In this document: positions 25,814 to 34,724 of the stretch, in pieces
How the letters are laid out: each line of letters starts with the position of its first letter
Position numbering within the stretch: the stretch's first letter is position 1
NCBI RefSeq assembly: GCF_000378105.1
Contig: NZ_KB899248.1
Span: 124,001-188,000 of the forward strand
Length of the DNA: 64,000 nt
Direction of reading: 5' to 3'
From: Rubritalea marina DSM 17716
Lineage (GTDB): Bacteria > Verrucomicrobiota > Verrucomicrobiia > Verrucomicrobiales > Akkermansiaceae
Notes under the pieces: model-generated
Database searches by the model: none
What the model was told of the DNA's origin: nothing
The model's input: the letters and a program-made list of their open reading frames with translations, nothing else
Position numbers and translations under genes: made by a program

Positions 25814-26941
25814 TCATGCCATTGGCAGCGTGGGGTCGATCAGGGTGCGCCAGGCGTCGATGCCACCTTTGACATTAGTTAGGTCGGAGTACCCTTGGGC
25901 TTCGAGAAATTGGCATGCCTTGGCGCTGCGGCCCCCGGCCTTGCAGTGGATGTAAATCTTTTGGTCGCTTGGGAGTTCGCTGTAGCGGTTAGGAAGCTCT
26001 TGAAGCGGAATGTGGATTGTTCCATCCAGTTTAGCAGCATCCCATTCTTCTGGGGTACGCACGTCTACCAGGATGCCATCGAGCCCTTGCTTGAGGGCTG
26101 TGGCGAGTTCTTGAACAGTGATTTCTTTCATAGATTCGGTATTGGGAACGCCACAGAAGCCATCGTAGTCGATGAGGTCAGTGACGCTTGGGTTTGGACC
26201 GCAGAGGATGCATTCAGGGTCTTTGCGGAGGGTGAAGTTGCGGAACGTGGTGTTGAGGGCGTCGTAGTGGACTAGCTTGCCAGTTGGTGGTGTGCCGATA
26301 CCGGCGATGAGCTTGATTGCTTCCATCGCCTGCAAGGAGCCGATGATGCCGGGAAGGACGCCGAGCACGCCAGCCTCTGCGCAGCTGGGCACCGTACCTG
26401 GGTCAGGAGGATTCGGGAGCATGCAGCGATAGCACGGGCCGCCGAGGTGCGGAGCGAAGACTGAAACCTGTCCTTCAAAGCGGAAGATCGAGCCGTAGAC
26501 ATTTGGTTTGCCAGTGAAGTAGGCGAGGTCGTTACTGAGGTAGCGGGTGGGGAAGTTGTCGGTACCATCGATGATGATGTCGTAGGGCTCGGCAATTTCA
26601 CGCGCATTTTTGGCAGTGAAGCGGGCGTCGTGAGTCACCACTTCGATGTGGGGGTTGATCTCAAGGAGGCGATGCTTCGCACTTTCTAGCTTCGGTTTGC
26701 CAATCCACGACTCGCCGTGGATGATCTGTCGCTGGAGGTTCGAGGGCTCGACATGGTCTGAGTCGACCAACCCTATCTTTCCGACGCCAGCGGCTGCGAG
26801 GTACATGGCGGCTGGAGACCCCAGACCGCCGGTGCCAATACAGAGAACTGAGCCAGCTTTGAGCTTTTCTTGGCCGGTTTCTCCGAGTTCAGGGAGAGTG
26901 AAGTGGCGCGCGTAGCGTTGCTTTTCCTCAGGTGTCAGCAT
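25814..26941 (-). CDS. moeB: MoeB/ThiF-type adenylyltransferase with C-terminal rhodanese domain (MoeBR/MoeZ-like)
   Basis: 375 residues from the ATG at 26941 (MLTPEEKQRYARHFTLPELG); the frame is open 118 codons further but that part runs through the aguA 3' end and looks non-coding. The N-terminal E1-like domain has the ATP site GTGGLGSPAAMYLAAAGVG, zinc CxxC pairs (CYRCMLPNP; CILCGP) and GTDNFPTRYL. The C-terminal rhodanese (~280-375) has the persulfide cysteine in HCKAGGRSAKA. Such proteins adenylate and then sulfurate a ubiquitin-like sulfur carrier (MoaD or ThiS). No moa or thi gene is in the window. It follows aguA by 73 bp. Confidence 0.92.
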   Translation of the reverse strand: MLTPEEKQRYARHFTLPELGETGQEKLKAGSVLCIGTGGLGSPAAMYLAAAGVGKIGLVDSDHVEPSNLQRQIIHGESWIGKPKLESAKHRLLEINPHIEVVTHDARFTAKNAREIAEPYDIIIDGTDNFPTRYLSNDLAYFTGKPNVYGSIFRFEGQVSVFAPHLGGPCYRCMLPNPPDPGTVPSCAEAGVLGVLPGIIGSLQAMEAIKLIAGIGTPPTGKLVHYDALNTTFRNFTLRKDPECILCGPNPSVTDLIDYDGFCGVPNTESMKEITVQELATALKQGLDGILVDVRTPEEWDAAKLDGTIHIPLQELPNRYSELPSDQKIYIHCKAGGRSAKACQFLEAQGYSDLTNVKGGIDAWRTLIDPTLPMA

Positions 26942-27014
26942 GGCGCGGAGTGTGCCCAAGATTGTTGAAGCTGCCAAGTGGATTTTGTGCCCACCAGAGC
27001 GTGAGGCTAGATTG

Positions 27015-28112
27015 CTAGGTGACGGATGGTTGTTGTTGGCTGAGACAATGGATGGCGCCGCCTTCCCAAAGGATTTCACTGCAATCGATCCCGACGACTT
27101 CGCGGCTGGGGAAGAGCTCCCTGAGCATGCCGCACGCTCGATCGTCGTTGCGGCTTTGATCAAAGGTAGGCACGAGAACCAATTGGTTGAGAATGAGAAA
27201 ATTGGCGTAGCTTGCAGGTAAGGTGTCGAGCCTCCACTGGTCGGCACGTAGGGGATCAGGCATGGGAAGTGGGATTGTTTCCACATTCGATCCACTGGCA
27301 GTTTTCAGGTCTTGGAGAAGCTCAAGGTTGGTTTGAAGCACTCGGTAATTCGGCGACTTTGGGTTGAGGTCTTCGATCGAGACAATCATGTCTTCGGCAA
27401 CGAATCTGGTGAGGTCGTCGATGTGGCCATCGGTATCATCTCCCTCGATTCCAGATGGCAGCCAGAAGATGGAGCTTGCACCTAGGCAGCGCTGCAGTTC
27501 TTGCTCGATATCTTGTTTACTGAGCTCAGGGTTGCGGTTGGGGTTGAGAGCTACGGCTTCAGTCGTGAGAACGACGCCTGCGCCATTGCCTTCGATAGCA
27601 CCACCTTCGAGAAAGATTGAAGAACGCGTGGTCTCAGCGCTGATAGCAGACGCCATCTTGGCGGCGACCTGGTCGTCTAGTTCCCATGGCGGAAACTTGC
27701 CACCCCATGCATTGAAATGCCAGTCGATGCCGTGGAGCTGCTTACTTGATTGGTCGACAACGAATGTGGCGCCATGATCGCGGCACCAGACATCATTGGA
27801 CGGATGGTCATGTAGGGTGATGTGATCGAGCTCGGCATGGGCGATCTTGAGTGCTTCTAGGACTGCGGAGTGGTGTGGCGCGGCGACATTGATTGACACC
27901 GGCTGCGTGCGTGAGATGAGAGCGATAAAATCTGCGAATTGTTTTTGAATGCTGCTGAGCTTCTTGGCCGGCCAGGTATCGCTGCGGTGGGGCCAGGTGA
28001 ACCAAACGGCGTCTTGGGGCTCCCACTCAGCGGGCCAGCGGAAGTCGCGTGGAGCGGCTTCAGCCGCTGGCTTCTGCGTGTGGCCCTCAATGTTGAGAAA
28101 ATCGAGATTCAT
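27015..28112 (-). CDS. aguA: Agmatine deiminase
   Basis: 365 residues, the family's length. Porphyromonas-type PAD-fold signatures are complete: WPAEWEPQDAVWFTWPH, SNDVWCRDHGATFV, FLEGGAIEGNG, GDDTDGHIDDLTRF and the catalytic cysteine block GGAIHCLSQQQP at the C-terminus. AguA hydrolyses agmatine to N-carbamoylputrescine and ammonia. It starts three bases after the stop of aguB, so the pair is one operon converting agmatine to putrescine. Arginine decarboxylase is not in the window. Confidence 0.95.
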   Translation of the reverse strand: MNLDFLNIEGHTQKPAAEAAPRDFRWPAEWEPQDAVWFTWPHRSDTWPAKKLSSIQKQFADFIALISRTQPVSINVAAPHHSAVLEALKIAHAELDHITLHDHPSNDVWCRDHGATFVVDQSSKQLHGIDWHFNAWGGKFPPWELDDQVAAKMASAISAETTRSSIFLEGGAIEGNGAGVVLTTEAVALNPNRNPELSKQDIEQELQRCLGASSIFWLPSGIEGDDTDGHIDDLTRFVAEDMIVSIEDLNPKSPNYRVLQTNLELLQDLKTASGSNVETIPLPMPDPLRADQWRLDTLPASYANFLILNQLVLVPTFDQSRNDDRACGMLRELFPSREVVGIDCSEILWEGGAIHCLSQQQPSVT

Positions 28113-28115
28113 GGA

Positions 28116-28973
28116 TCAATCGATGAAGCGTTGGGTAATGTCGCTGTATGAGTCAATACGGCGGTCGCGGAAGAAGGGCCAAATGCGGCGGTGTTCCTCG
28201 AGGGCTTGGAGGTCGAGTTCCGCGGTGAGGATTGTTTCATCACTGACGGGGGCCTCAGCGATGACTTGGCCGTAGTGGTTGGATACAAAGGATTGCCCCC
28301 AAAATTCGGAGTCTCCTTCGGTGCCAGTGCGATTGATCGCAACGACGTAGCAGGCATTGGCAACCGCGTGCCCGCATTGTACTGCGCGCCAGGCGTGGTG
28401 TTGGGCCTCGCCAAGTTCCTCTTTCTCCTCCGGAAGCCAGCCGATGGCGGTAGGGTAGATTAAAACCTCCGCGCCTAGCAGGGATGTCAGGCGTGCGGCC
28501 TCCGGGTACCATTGGTCCCAACAGATAAGCACGCCTAGCTTGCCGAATTGTGTGTCGAAGGCTTTGTAACCAAGGTCGCCTGGTGTGAAGTAGAATTTTT
28601 CCTCAAACCCAGGATCCTGAGGGATGTGCATCTTGCGGTAGTGCCCAAGGTAGGAACCATCGGCATCGCATACCCAAGCGGTGTTGTGATAGAGGCCAGT
28701 GGCGCGCTTCTCAAAGCCACTAGCCACGATGACCACGCTTAGCTCTGCGGCGAGCGCACAGTGCGCCTCGGTGATTGGCCCAGGAATTGGATCGGCGAGA
28801 TCAAAGTTCTCGGTGTCTTGCGTGGTGCAAAAGTACTCAGTCGTGAAGAGCTCCTGGGTGCAGATGATTTGGGCACCCTTAGCTGCAGCTTCACGAATCG
28901 CAGCTTCGGTTTTGCTCAGGTTCTCAGCTGGAGTGGTATGAGCCGTCAGCTGCAGTAAAGCGATCTTGGGCAT
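28116..28973 (-). CDS. aguB: N-carbamoylputrescine amidase
   Basis: 285 residues of the nitrilase superfamily. The Glu-Lys-Cys triad is visible in CTQELF (Glu), HYRKMHIPQDPG (Lys) and LICWDQWYPEAARL (Cys). The YFTPGD and AVVGVNR-like blocks match AguB rather than general nitrilases. It hydrolyses N-carbamoylputrescine to putrescine, CO2 and ammonia, the step after AguA, encoded immediately downstream. Confidence 0.94.
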   Translation of the reverse strand: MPKIALLQLTAHTTPAENLSKTEAAIREAAAKGAQIICTQELFTTEYFCTTQDTENFDLADPIPGPITEAHCALAAELSVVIVASGFEKRATGLYHNTAWVCDADGSYLGHYRKMHIPQDPGFEEKFYFTPGDLGYKAFDTQFGKLGVLICWDQWYPEAARLTSLLGAEVLIYPTAIGWLPEEKEELGEAQHHAWRAVQCGHAVANACYVVAINRTGTEGDSEFWGQSFVSNHYGQVIAEAPVSDETILTAELDLQALEEHRRIWPFFRDRRIDSYSDITQRFID

Positions 28974-29008
28974 GTCCGTTGGAAAGAGGTGAGTGCCTTA
29001 GCGTAACA

Positions 29009-29806
29009 CTATATTTTGAAGTTCGGGCATTGCTCGAGGAATCTCTTTGGATTCTCATAGACGATGCGCTCGATTGTTTGCTTGTCATACTTGCGCTTGC
29101 CCATTTCGAGGGCGGTCTTGGCAACAGCGAGCGGGTCGGAGATGCCCCAGTCACAGGCTGAGTTCATCCAGATGTTTTCCATGCCGTAGTTTTCTAGGAT
29201 ATCGATAGCGCGTGCTGGGGTGCACTTCGATTCTGGGTACAGGGTCATGCCAGCCCAGAATCCTTCATCGAGGACGAGGCCTGCGGTGTGCTCTTCCACG
29301 TGGTCAATGACGACGCGGCTTGGGTCGACATTGGCATTTTTCAGCGCATCAATGATGAGCTTCGTGCCCTTCAGCTTGTCTTCCAGGTGAGGGGTGTGGA
29401 TGAGAATTGGTTGATCGTACCTTTTTGCGATGTCGACGTGTTCTTCGAAGATGGCGAGTTCATTTTTGGTGTTCTTATTGAGACCAATTTCGCCGATACC
29501 GAGTACGCTGGGTTTGTCGATGAATTCAGGAATGAGGCTCAATACTTCACGAGCGAAGCCTGCATCTTCTGATTCTTTTGGGTTGATACAGAGCCAACAA
29601 AAGTGGGCGATACCGAATTTGGCGGCGCGTGCGGGCTCGTACTCGGTGAGCTGGCTGAAGTAATCGTAGAAGCCATCGACGGAGGCGCGGTCGTAGCCAG
29701 CCCAGAAGGCTGGCTCGCAGATCGCTTCGCAGCCGGCCATCGCCATCTTTTGGTAGTCGTCGGTGGTACGGCTCACCATGTGGCCGTGTGGTTCGATGTA
29801 TTTCAT
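29009..29806 (-). CDS. TatD-family metal-dependent hydrolase-like protein
   Basis: 265 residues with a TIM-barrel amidohydrolase pattern: EPHGHMVSRTTDDY carries an H.H metal motif at the N-terminus, GIGEIGLNKN gives the metal-binding Glu, LIHTPHLEDKL and IDHVEEHT give further His ligands, and NSACDWGISDPL holds the final Asp. The sequence resembles the TatD-like proteins found in ebo-type clusters of cyanobacteria and others more than nuclease TatD itself, but no other ebo gene is adjacent, so this is only a suggestion. It lies 35 bp upstream of aguB on the same strand. Confidence 0.8.
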   Translation of the reverse strand: MKYIEPHGHMVSRTTDDYQKMAMAGCEAICEPAFWAGYDRASVDGFYDYFSQLTEYEPARAAKFGIAHFCWLCINPKESEDAGFAREVLSLIPEFIDKPSVLGIGEIGLNKNTKNELAIFEEHVDIAKRYDQPILIHTPHLEDKLKGTKLIIDALKNANVDPSRVVIDHVEEHTAGLVLDEGFWAGMTLYPESKCTPARAIDILENYGMENIWMNSACDWGISDPLAVAKTALEMGKRKYDKQTIERIVYENPKRFLEQCPNFKI

Positions 29807-29859
29807 TGAGAAAGGATGAATCGTAGTGGTGAATGAATGCGCTGGGCTTGGAGTGCCGC

Positions 29860-30126
29860 CTAGTCTCTAGGTGCGCCAAATGCTCCTTGGATGGTGGCCG
29901 CAGGGATGGGTGTTTCGCTGTGGTCAGAGAGGGCGAGGAGGACCGCTTCGGCTCGGCGTTTGTCGCCAGGATTGAGCATCGCTTCGAGAGCTCGGTGCAA
30001 GGCTGGCTCGCGGAAGTCTGATTCCCCGTCGTGGCGATCTAGGCGGTCGAGGTATGCTGCTATTTCTATCAAGTCACGGCGGGCTGCCATGAAGTAAAGG
30101 TCCAGGATTTCTTGCTTGGTTGGCAT
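29860..30126 (-). CDS. Small hypothetical protein
   Basis: 88 residues, soluble, mostly helical, rich in Arg, Ala, Glu and Asp (EILDLYFMAARRDLIEIAAY; EPALHRALEAMLNPGDKRRA). No signal, membrane segment or catalytic motif. It is the first gene of a probable minus-strand run with the TatD-like gene (53 bp away), aguB, aguA and moeB. A conserved partner of the TatD-like protein is possible. I do not recognise the family. Confidence 0.6.
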   Translation of the reverse strand: MPTKQEILDLYFMAARRDLIEIAAYLDRLDRHDGESDFREPALHRALEAMLNPGDKRRAEAVLLALSDHSETPIPAATIQGAFGAPRD

Positions 30127-30254
30127 AAAGATAAAGGTAGTCTAAATCTACGATTTGGCACGGAAAAATTTATACGATTGATTCGAGGGGGAGGAGCTTT
30201 TTGGTATTACCTTTGCGGCAGACGAAGGGTCTCGCGTGAGTCGTATCGGGAGAT

Positions 30255-30292
30255 AAAAAAAGCCCACTCGCATGGAGCGAGTGAGCTTTTTT
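30255..30292 (-). terminator. Intrinsic terminator after rpsI
   Basis: A 10-bp stem with one mismatch-type wobble (GCTCACTCGC/GCGAGTGGGC on the minus strand) followed by seven Ts lies 35 bp past the rpsI stop. A T-run on the plus side makes it potentially bidirectional. Confidence 0.85.
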
Positions 30293-30326
30293 GTAAGTGA
30301 TTCGTAGTGAATCCTGTTCTGGCGGA

Positions 30327-30722
30327 TTAACGCTTGGAGAACTGGAAACGCTTACGTGCACCTGGCTGACCAGCTTTCTTACGCTCTTTCATACGTGGGT
30401 CACGACGAAGGAGGAGAGCAGCTTTGAGCGCTGGGCGAAGTTCTGGGTCGTGCTGGATAAGTGCACGAGCGATAGCGAGGCGCATTGCGCCAACCTGACC
30501 GTTGAGACCACCGCCGTTTGTTGCGATGCGTACGTCAAACTTGTTCATGAGGTTTGCTACCTGGAACGGTGCAAGCACTGCGTTCTGGAGAGTGATGGTT
30601 GGAAGGTAGTCTTCGAAAGCACGCTTGTTGACAGTGATTTCGCCAGTACCTTCTACGATCCATGCGTGTGCAATTGCGTTTTTACGACGGCCAGTTGCGG
30701 AGAATGTTTTTGATTCGCTCAT
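30327..30722 (-). CDS. rpsI: 30S ribosomal protein S9
   Basis: 131 residues. TGRRKNAIAHAWIVEGTGEI at the N-terminus and the basic C-terminal tail RKRFQFSKR, which reaches the P-site tRNA in the small subunit, are typical. The last residue is Arg, as expected for S9. It follows rplM by 26 bp, the universal bacterial pair, and ends at a terminator. Confidence 0.97.
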   Translation of the reverse strand: MSESKTFSATGRRKNAIAHAWIVEGTGEITVNKRAFEDYLPTITLQNAVLAPFQVANLMNKFDVRIATNGGGLNGQVGAMRLAIARALIQHDPELRPALKAALLLRRDPRMKERKKAGQPGARKRFQFSKR

Positions 30723-30748
30723 AATAGGAAAGTGATAAAATTGAACAA

Positions 30749-31180
30749 TTAAGCAACTTCGAATGCTTCAGGATTCTGTGCTTCGTGTGCGTGTTCTGCG
30801 CCTGCGTATACGTGGAGTTTCTTGTAGATTGCGCTACCGAGCTTGTTGTGTGGGATCATGCCCTTCACTGCGCGCTCGACGAGGAGTTCTGGATGACGCT
30901 CACGAACCTTCTTTGGGTTCTCAATTTTCTGGTTACCAACGTAGCCAGTGTAAGCTGTGTAGATCTTCTGCACTTCCTTGTTGCCAGTAAGGCGAACTTT
31001 TTCAGCGTTGATGATGATGACGTTGTCACCTGTGTCAACGTGAGGAGTGAAGATTGGCTTGTGCTTGCCGCGCAAGAGAACTGCGGCTTCACGAGCAACT
31101 TGGCCGAGTACCTTATCGGCAGCGTCGATCACATACCATTTGCGCTCAACGTCCTGAGCTTTGGCGGAGAATGTTTTCAT
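30749..31180 (-). CDS. rplM: 50S ribosomal protein L13
   Basis: 143 residues from the ATG at 31180 ([20 protein letters not shown]). The open frame extends 47 codons upstream without family similarity. Signature [18 protein letters not shown] and the block [19 protein letters not shown] are canonical for L13. The ribosome-binding site AGGA lies before a poly-A/T spacer. It leads the rplM-rpsI operon and faces away from the fusion gene at 31368. Confidence 0.97.
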   Translation of the reverse strand: MKTFSAKAQDVERKWYVIDAADKVLGQVAREAAVLLRGKHKPIFTPHVDTGDNVIIINAEKVRLTGNKEVQKIYTAYTGYVGNQKIENPKKVRERHPELLVERAVKGMIPHNKLGSAIYKKLHVYAGAEHAHEAQNPEAFEVA

Positions 31181-31367
31181 CTTATATATTTTTTCCTGGT
31201 TGTCCTTATGTCGAAGCTCAACCGAATTGGTCGGAGTGAGTCTCGGGGAAGGGGCGGGCAACGTAGGAGCCGCTCTGCCTGATGTCAATCGAAATCTCTG
31301 CGGCTCGTGTTGAATATTCACATTTTATTGTTTTTGCTGTGTCTGAGTGACTTGGCTGTGTTAGGTG

Positions 31368-34247
31368 ATGACTTGTATGAATGAAGTGCCGTGGAGAGAG
31401 ATCGTTCCGAATGGTGGTCGTGTGTTTGTGGGTGGTGGTGCGATGGTGCCCTTTGCCTTGATGCAGAGTTTGCTCGAGCAACGTGAGTATTTTCAGGATG
31501 TGGAATTTATCCACATCCACACGCTGGGTGAGCTGCCGTGGCTTGACAAACAATACGATGGGCACTTCCGAACCAATAGTTTCTTTCTCTCACGAACGAT
31601 GAGTGAGGCGGTGAACCAAGGTAGGGCAGACTACACTCCATGTCCTACTTTTGAGGTGCCAAACTTATTTCGCCAAGGGGTACTTGCTTTGGATGTGGCG
31701 TTGATTCAGGTGAGTCCGCCTGATGCTGATGGTTATGTTTCTACTGGCCTCAGTGCCGACGTGATCTTTGCGGCTGTTCATTCTGCGACAGTTGTGGTGG
31801 CTCAAATTAATCGTAAGGTACCACTGACCTTTGGAGACACCCGTCTTGCCGTCTCGGATATTGATCACTTTATCGAGCAAGACGCGGAGCTGCCGCAGAC
31901 TGAACCGTGGGCGTACTTGCCTCATCATGAAAAGATCGGTCGCTATGCTGCGCAGCTTATTGATGATGGGTCGACGATCCAGGTGAGTATGGGGAATAGT
32001 CCTCAGGCGGTGCTGCGTGCATTGGATGGTCATGAAAATCTGGGGATTCATACTGGTTGCTTTACCGATACGATGATGGAGCTGGTGAAGAATGGTGTGG
32101 TTGACAATTCTAACAAGGCTTACCAACGTGGCATTAGTGTGGCTAGTCATTGTCTGGGCTCGCAGGAGCTTTATGATTTCATGCATAACAACCATGCGAT
32201 TGAGCTACATAAAAGCGAGTGGGCGAATGACCCTCACCGCATTGGCAAGCACAAGCAGATGGTATCGATTAATGGTGCGCGCGAAATTGATCTGACTGGC
32301 CAGGTTGTGCGCGATTCGCGTGGGCATCATTTCTACGGTGGGATTGGTGCGACTCAGGACTTCATTCGAGGTGCTGCGATGAGTGAAGGTGGGCGCCCGA
32401 TCATTGCGTTGAGTTCATTGGATTCAAGCGGCAGGAGCCGCATTGTCACGGGCTTAGCCTCTGGCAGTGGTGTCTGTAGTTCGCGTGGGGATGTGCATTA
32501 TGTGGTCACGGAATATGGGATTGCGAATTTGGTGGGGCAGACGATCCGCCAGCGCGTGCTTCGATTAGTCGAAATCGCGCATCCAGATGTGCGTGAGTCT
32601 CTCCTAGAGGGAGCAAGGATGCAGGGATGGATTCCGGAGATTTATGGATTCAATCCACGAGGGATCCATGATTCTGGTTCTGCTGAAATTGATAGCGGGC
32701 GCGTTAAGTTTTCCGGGATTACCTACACGATGCGTGCGATGCATCCGAGTGATGTGCGTACCTTGCAGCAATTTTTCTATGCTCAAGATGAGGAAACGAT
32801 TCGTCTGCGTTATGGGCATGCGATGCCGAACCTGGATGAAGGTGCGGCATACCGAATGGCGTCGGTGGATCAATCTAGTGATCTCGCGATCGGGGTATTT
32901 TACAGAGATGGGCATCGCGAGGTCTTGCGTGCGGTTGGTCGATTCTATTTGGATCAATCAGGGGAGTCCGCCGAGGTCGCTTTTCTGGTGCATGAGAAGG
33001 CGCGCCGTCTTGGTATGGCGAATCTTTTATTATCTGAGATTGCGAAAATTGCGAAAAAACGTGGGGTGAAAACCTTCTGGGCCTCGGTGCAGAAGCGCAA
33101 TGAAGCGATGATCCAGCTATTCATGAACCGTGGGGCTGAGCGTGAGCGCCAGTTTGGTGAAGATAGTGATGAGTTCTTCATGGAGGTCGACCAGTTGGTT
33201 GTGCAGGCCGAGCAATGGGAAAAAAAGCAAGAGGCGAAACGCCAGGCGAGTCGAGAAGGTGCAGGGAAGGATCACCATGTCGATGCCCCTGAAGTTCAGA
33301 GTGGCCGCAGTGTTCAAAACGCTTCAGTTGCCTTGTGGTATTCTACCGAGCCACTCCGGCATGATACTGGTGATGGTCACCCAGAGTCTGTGGAGCGCTA
33401 CCAAGCGATATTGGATTTGATCGAAAAGAAGTATGCTGATTGGCCAGCCATTGATGATCGTTTTGCTACTGTTTCTGAGATCACCATGGTGCATTCGCCA
33501 CACTACCACGATATGGTGCGTATGGATGTGGATAATTTTGCTGAACAACTACGTACTGGTGACACGGCAATCTGCGAGCACTCGTATGATGCTGCAGTGC
33601 TATCTACTGGCGGGGTGCTCAATGCCGTCGATGAAGTGATGGCAGGGGAGGTGAACAAGGTGTTCTGCGCCACACGCCCTCCAGGGCACCATGCATCTGA
33701 AGACTTGGGCATGGGGTTCTGTGTGTTTAACCATGTGGCTGTGGCTGCTCGTTATGCCCAACAACGATATGGCCTGACGCGTGTGGCAATCCTAGATTGG
33801 GATGTGCATGCTGGGAATGGCACCCAATCCATCTTTTATGAAGACCCGAGTGTCTTGTTCTTTTCAAGCCATCAACATGGTTTGTTTCATGCCTTTGGCA
33901 GCAAGGAAGAACGTGGTGCCGGGGAAGGCGAGGGTACGACCATTAATGTGCCATTACCGGAAAAGGCTGGCGATCGAGAATTACTGGCAGCCTGGGGGGA
34001 GCCACTGGCCGCTGCATTGGATGAATTTCAGCCCGATATGATCATTCTCTCTGCTGGATTTGACGCTGTGGATGGTGATCCTTTAGCTGATTTATGTGTC
34101 ACTCCTGAGGGCTTTGGCCAACTCACCAAGATCGTGGTGGCTTATGCTGAGAAGTTCTGTGACGGTCGTCTGATTTCCGTGCTCGAGGGTGGCTATGATC
34201 CGCTGCTTTTAGCCGATTGTGTCGAGGCTCATCTGGATGCGATGTGA
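31368..34247 (+). CDS. Three-domain fusion: acetyl-CoA hydrolase/CoA-transferase + GNAT acetyltransferase + histone-deacetylase-like deacylase
   Basis: About 959 residues without interruption. Numbers below count from a GTG at 31365; ATG 31368 or 31377 are the likelier starts. Residues ~1-445 are an acetyl-CoA hydrolase/4-hydroxybutyrate CoA-transferase fold (VFVGGGAMVPFALMQSLLEQ, GNSPQAVLRAL, GSGVCSSRGDVHYVVTEYG). In LGIHTGCFTD the position where CoA-transferases usually have the thioester-forming Glu (GIHTE) is Gly231. Residues ~453-610 are a GNAT domain (TMRAMHPSDVRTLQQFFYAQ; VHEKARRLGMANLLLSEI is the acetyl-CoA loop). A Lys/Glu/Gln-rich linker (~610-655) leads to a class II-like HDAC domain with all motifs intact: RPPGHHA (His775, His776), DWDVHAGNGT (Asp813, His815), GFDAVDGDPL (Asp900) and EGGY (Tyr944). 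CoA-transferase-GNAT fusions are known; the added deacylase is unusual. Likely role: acyl-CoA-sensing protein acylation/deacylation. Confidence 0.88.
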   Translation: MTCMNEVPWREIVPNGGRVFVGGGAMVPFALMQSLLEQREYFQDVEFIHIHTLGELPWLDKQYDGHFRTNSFFLSRTMSEAVNQGRADYTPCPTFEVPNLFRQGVLALDVALIQVSPPDADGYVSTGLSADVIFAAVHSATVVVAQINRKVPLTFGDTRLAVSDIDHFIEQDAELPQTEPWAYLPHHEKIGRYAAQLIDDGSTIQVSMGNSPQAVLRALDGHENLGIHTGCFTDTMMELVKNGVVDNSNKAYQRGISVASHCLGSQELYDFMHNNHAIELHKSEWANDPHRIGKHKQMVSINGAREIDLTGQVVRDSRGHHFYGGIGATQDFIRGAAMSEGGRPIIALSSLDSSGRSRIVTGLASGSGVCSSRGDVHYVVTEYGIANLVGQTIRQRVLRLVEIAHPDVRESLLEGARMQGWIPEIYGFNPRGIHDSGSAEIDSGRVKFSGITYTMRAMHPSDVRTLQQFFYAQDEETIRLRYGHAMPNLDEGAAYRMASVDQSSDLAIGVFYRDGHREVLRAVGRFYLDQSGESAEVAFLVHEKARRLGMANLLLSEIAKIAKKRGVKTFWASVQKRNEAMIQLFMNRGAERERQFGEDSDEFFMEVDQLVVQAEQWEKKQEAKRQASREGAGKDHHVDAPEVQSGRSVQNASVALWYSTEPLRHDTGDGHPESVERYQAILDLIEKKYADWPAIDDRFATVSEITMVHSPHYHDMVRMDVDNFAEQLRTGDTAICEHSYDAAVLSTGGVLNAVDEVMAGEVNKVFCATRPPGHHASEDLGMGFCVFNHVAVAARYAQQRYGLTRVAILDWDVHAGNGTQSIFYEDPSVLFFSSHQHGLFHAFGSKEERGAGEGEGTTINVPLPEKAGDRELLAAWGEPLAAALDEFQPDMIILSAGFDAVDGDPLADLCVTPEGFGQLTKIVVAYAEKFCDGRLISVLEGGYDPLLLADCVEAHLDAM

Positions 34248-34309
34248 TTTTGAGCTTTGGCGTTGCCATGCTGGTAGCTCAGTTTCATAGTCTGGGCATG
34301 GCAGTCTTC

Positions 34310-34717
34310 ATGAAGGAACTTGAATTTGACTCACGCAGCAAGGGTACCTACGAGATTACCGAGAATGTGGCTGCGGTGGTGCGAGAATCAGGAATACAGA
34401 GCGGCACGGTTAGCGTGTTTAACAAGCATACGAGCTCAAGTCTCGTGCTGATGGAGAATGCGGACCCGAGCGCGCGTCGTGACTTGGAAATGTACTTCGA
34501 CAAGTTGGTGCCAGAAGACACACCGTATTTTATTCACACCTACGAGGGGCCAGACGACATGCCATCGCATATTCGTATGGCGCTGACACGCAGCAGCGAG
34601 ACGATTCCCGTCTTTGCCAATCAAATGATGTTGGGCACCTGGCAGGGCATCTTTGTATTCGAGCACCGTAGGGCTCCGCATCGCCGCCGCATTGTGGTGA
34701 CTGTGATGGGAGAGTGA
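34310..34717 (+). CDS. YjbQ/UPF0047-family protein
   Basis: About 135 residues from ATG 34310 (MKELEFDSRSKGTYEITENV); an ATG at 34298 is also possible and the frame runs further upstream into the fusion gene. The family signature is clear: VFNKHTSSSLVLMENADPSA, HIRMALTRSSETIPV and the C-terminal GTWQGIFVFEHRRAPHRRR. UPF0047 proteins are small trimeric beta proteins with reported thiamine-phosphate synthase-like activity, physiological role unsettled. It lies 62 bp after the fusion gene and 7 bp before the next. Confidence 0.88.
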   Translation: MKELEFDSRSKGTYEITENVAAVVRESGIQSGTVSVFNKHTSSSLVLMENADPSARRDLEMYFDKLVPEDTPYFIHTYEGPDDMPSHIRMALTRSSETIPVFANQMMLGTWQGIFVFEHRRAPHRRRIVVTVMGE

Positions 34718-34724
34718 AAATAGT

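Noticed and set aside
26942-27295. 118-codon N-terminal extension of the MoeB-rhodanese gene
   Set aside because: It overlaps the 3' end of aguA in another frame, and similarity begins exactly at the ATG at 26941.
29009-30126. An ebo (metabolite-trafficking) cluster
   Set aside because: Only the TatD-like protein resembles an ebo member; no EboA, EboC, EboD or EboE-like gene is adjacent.
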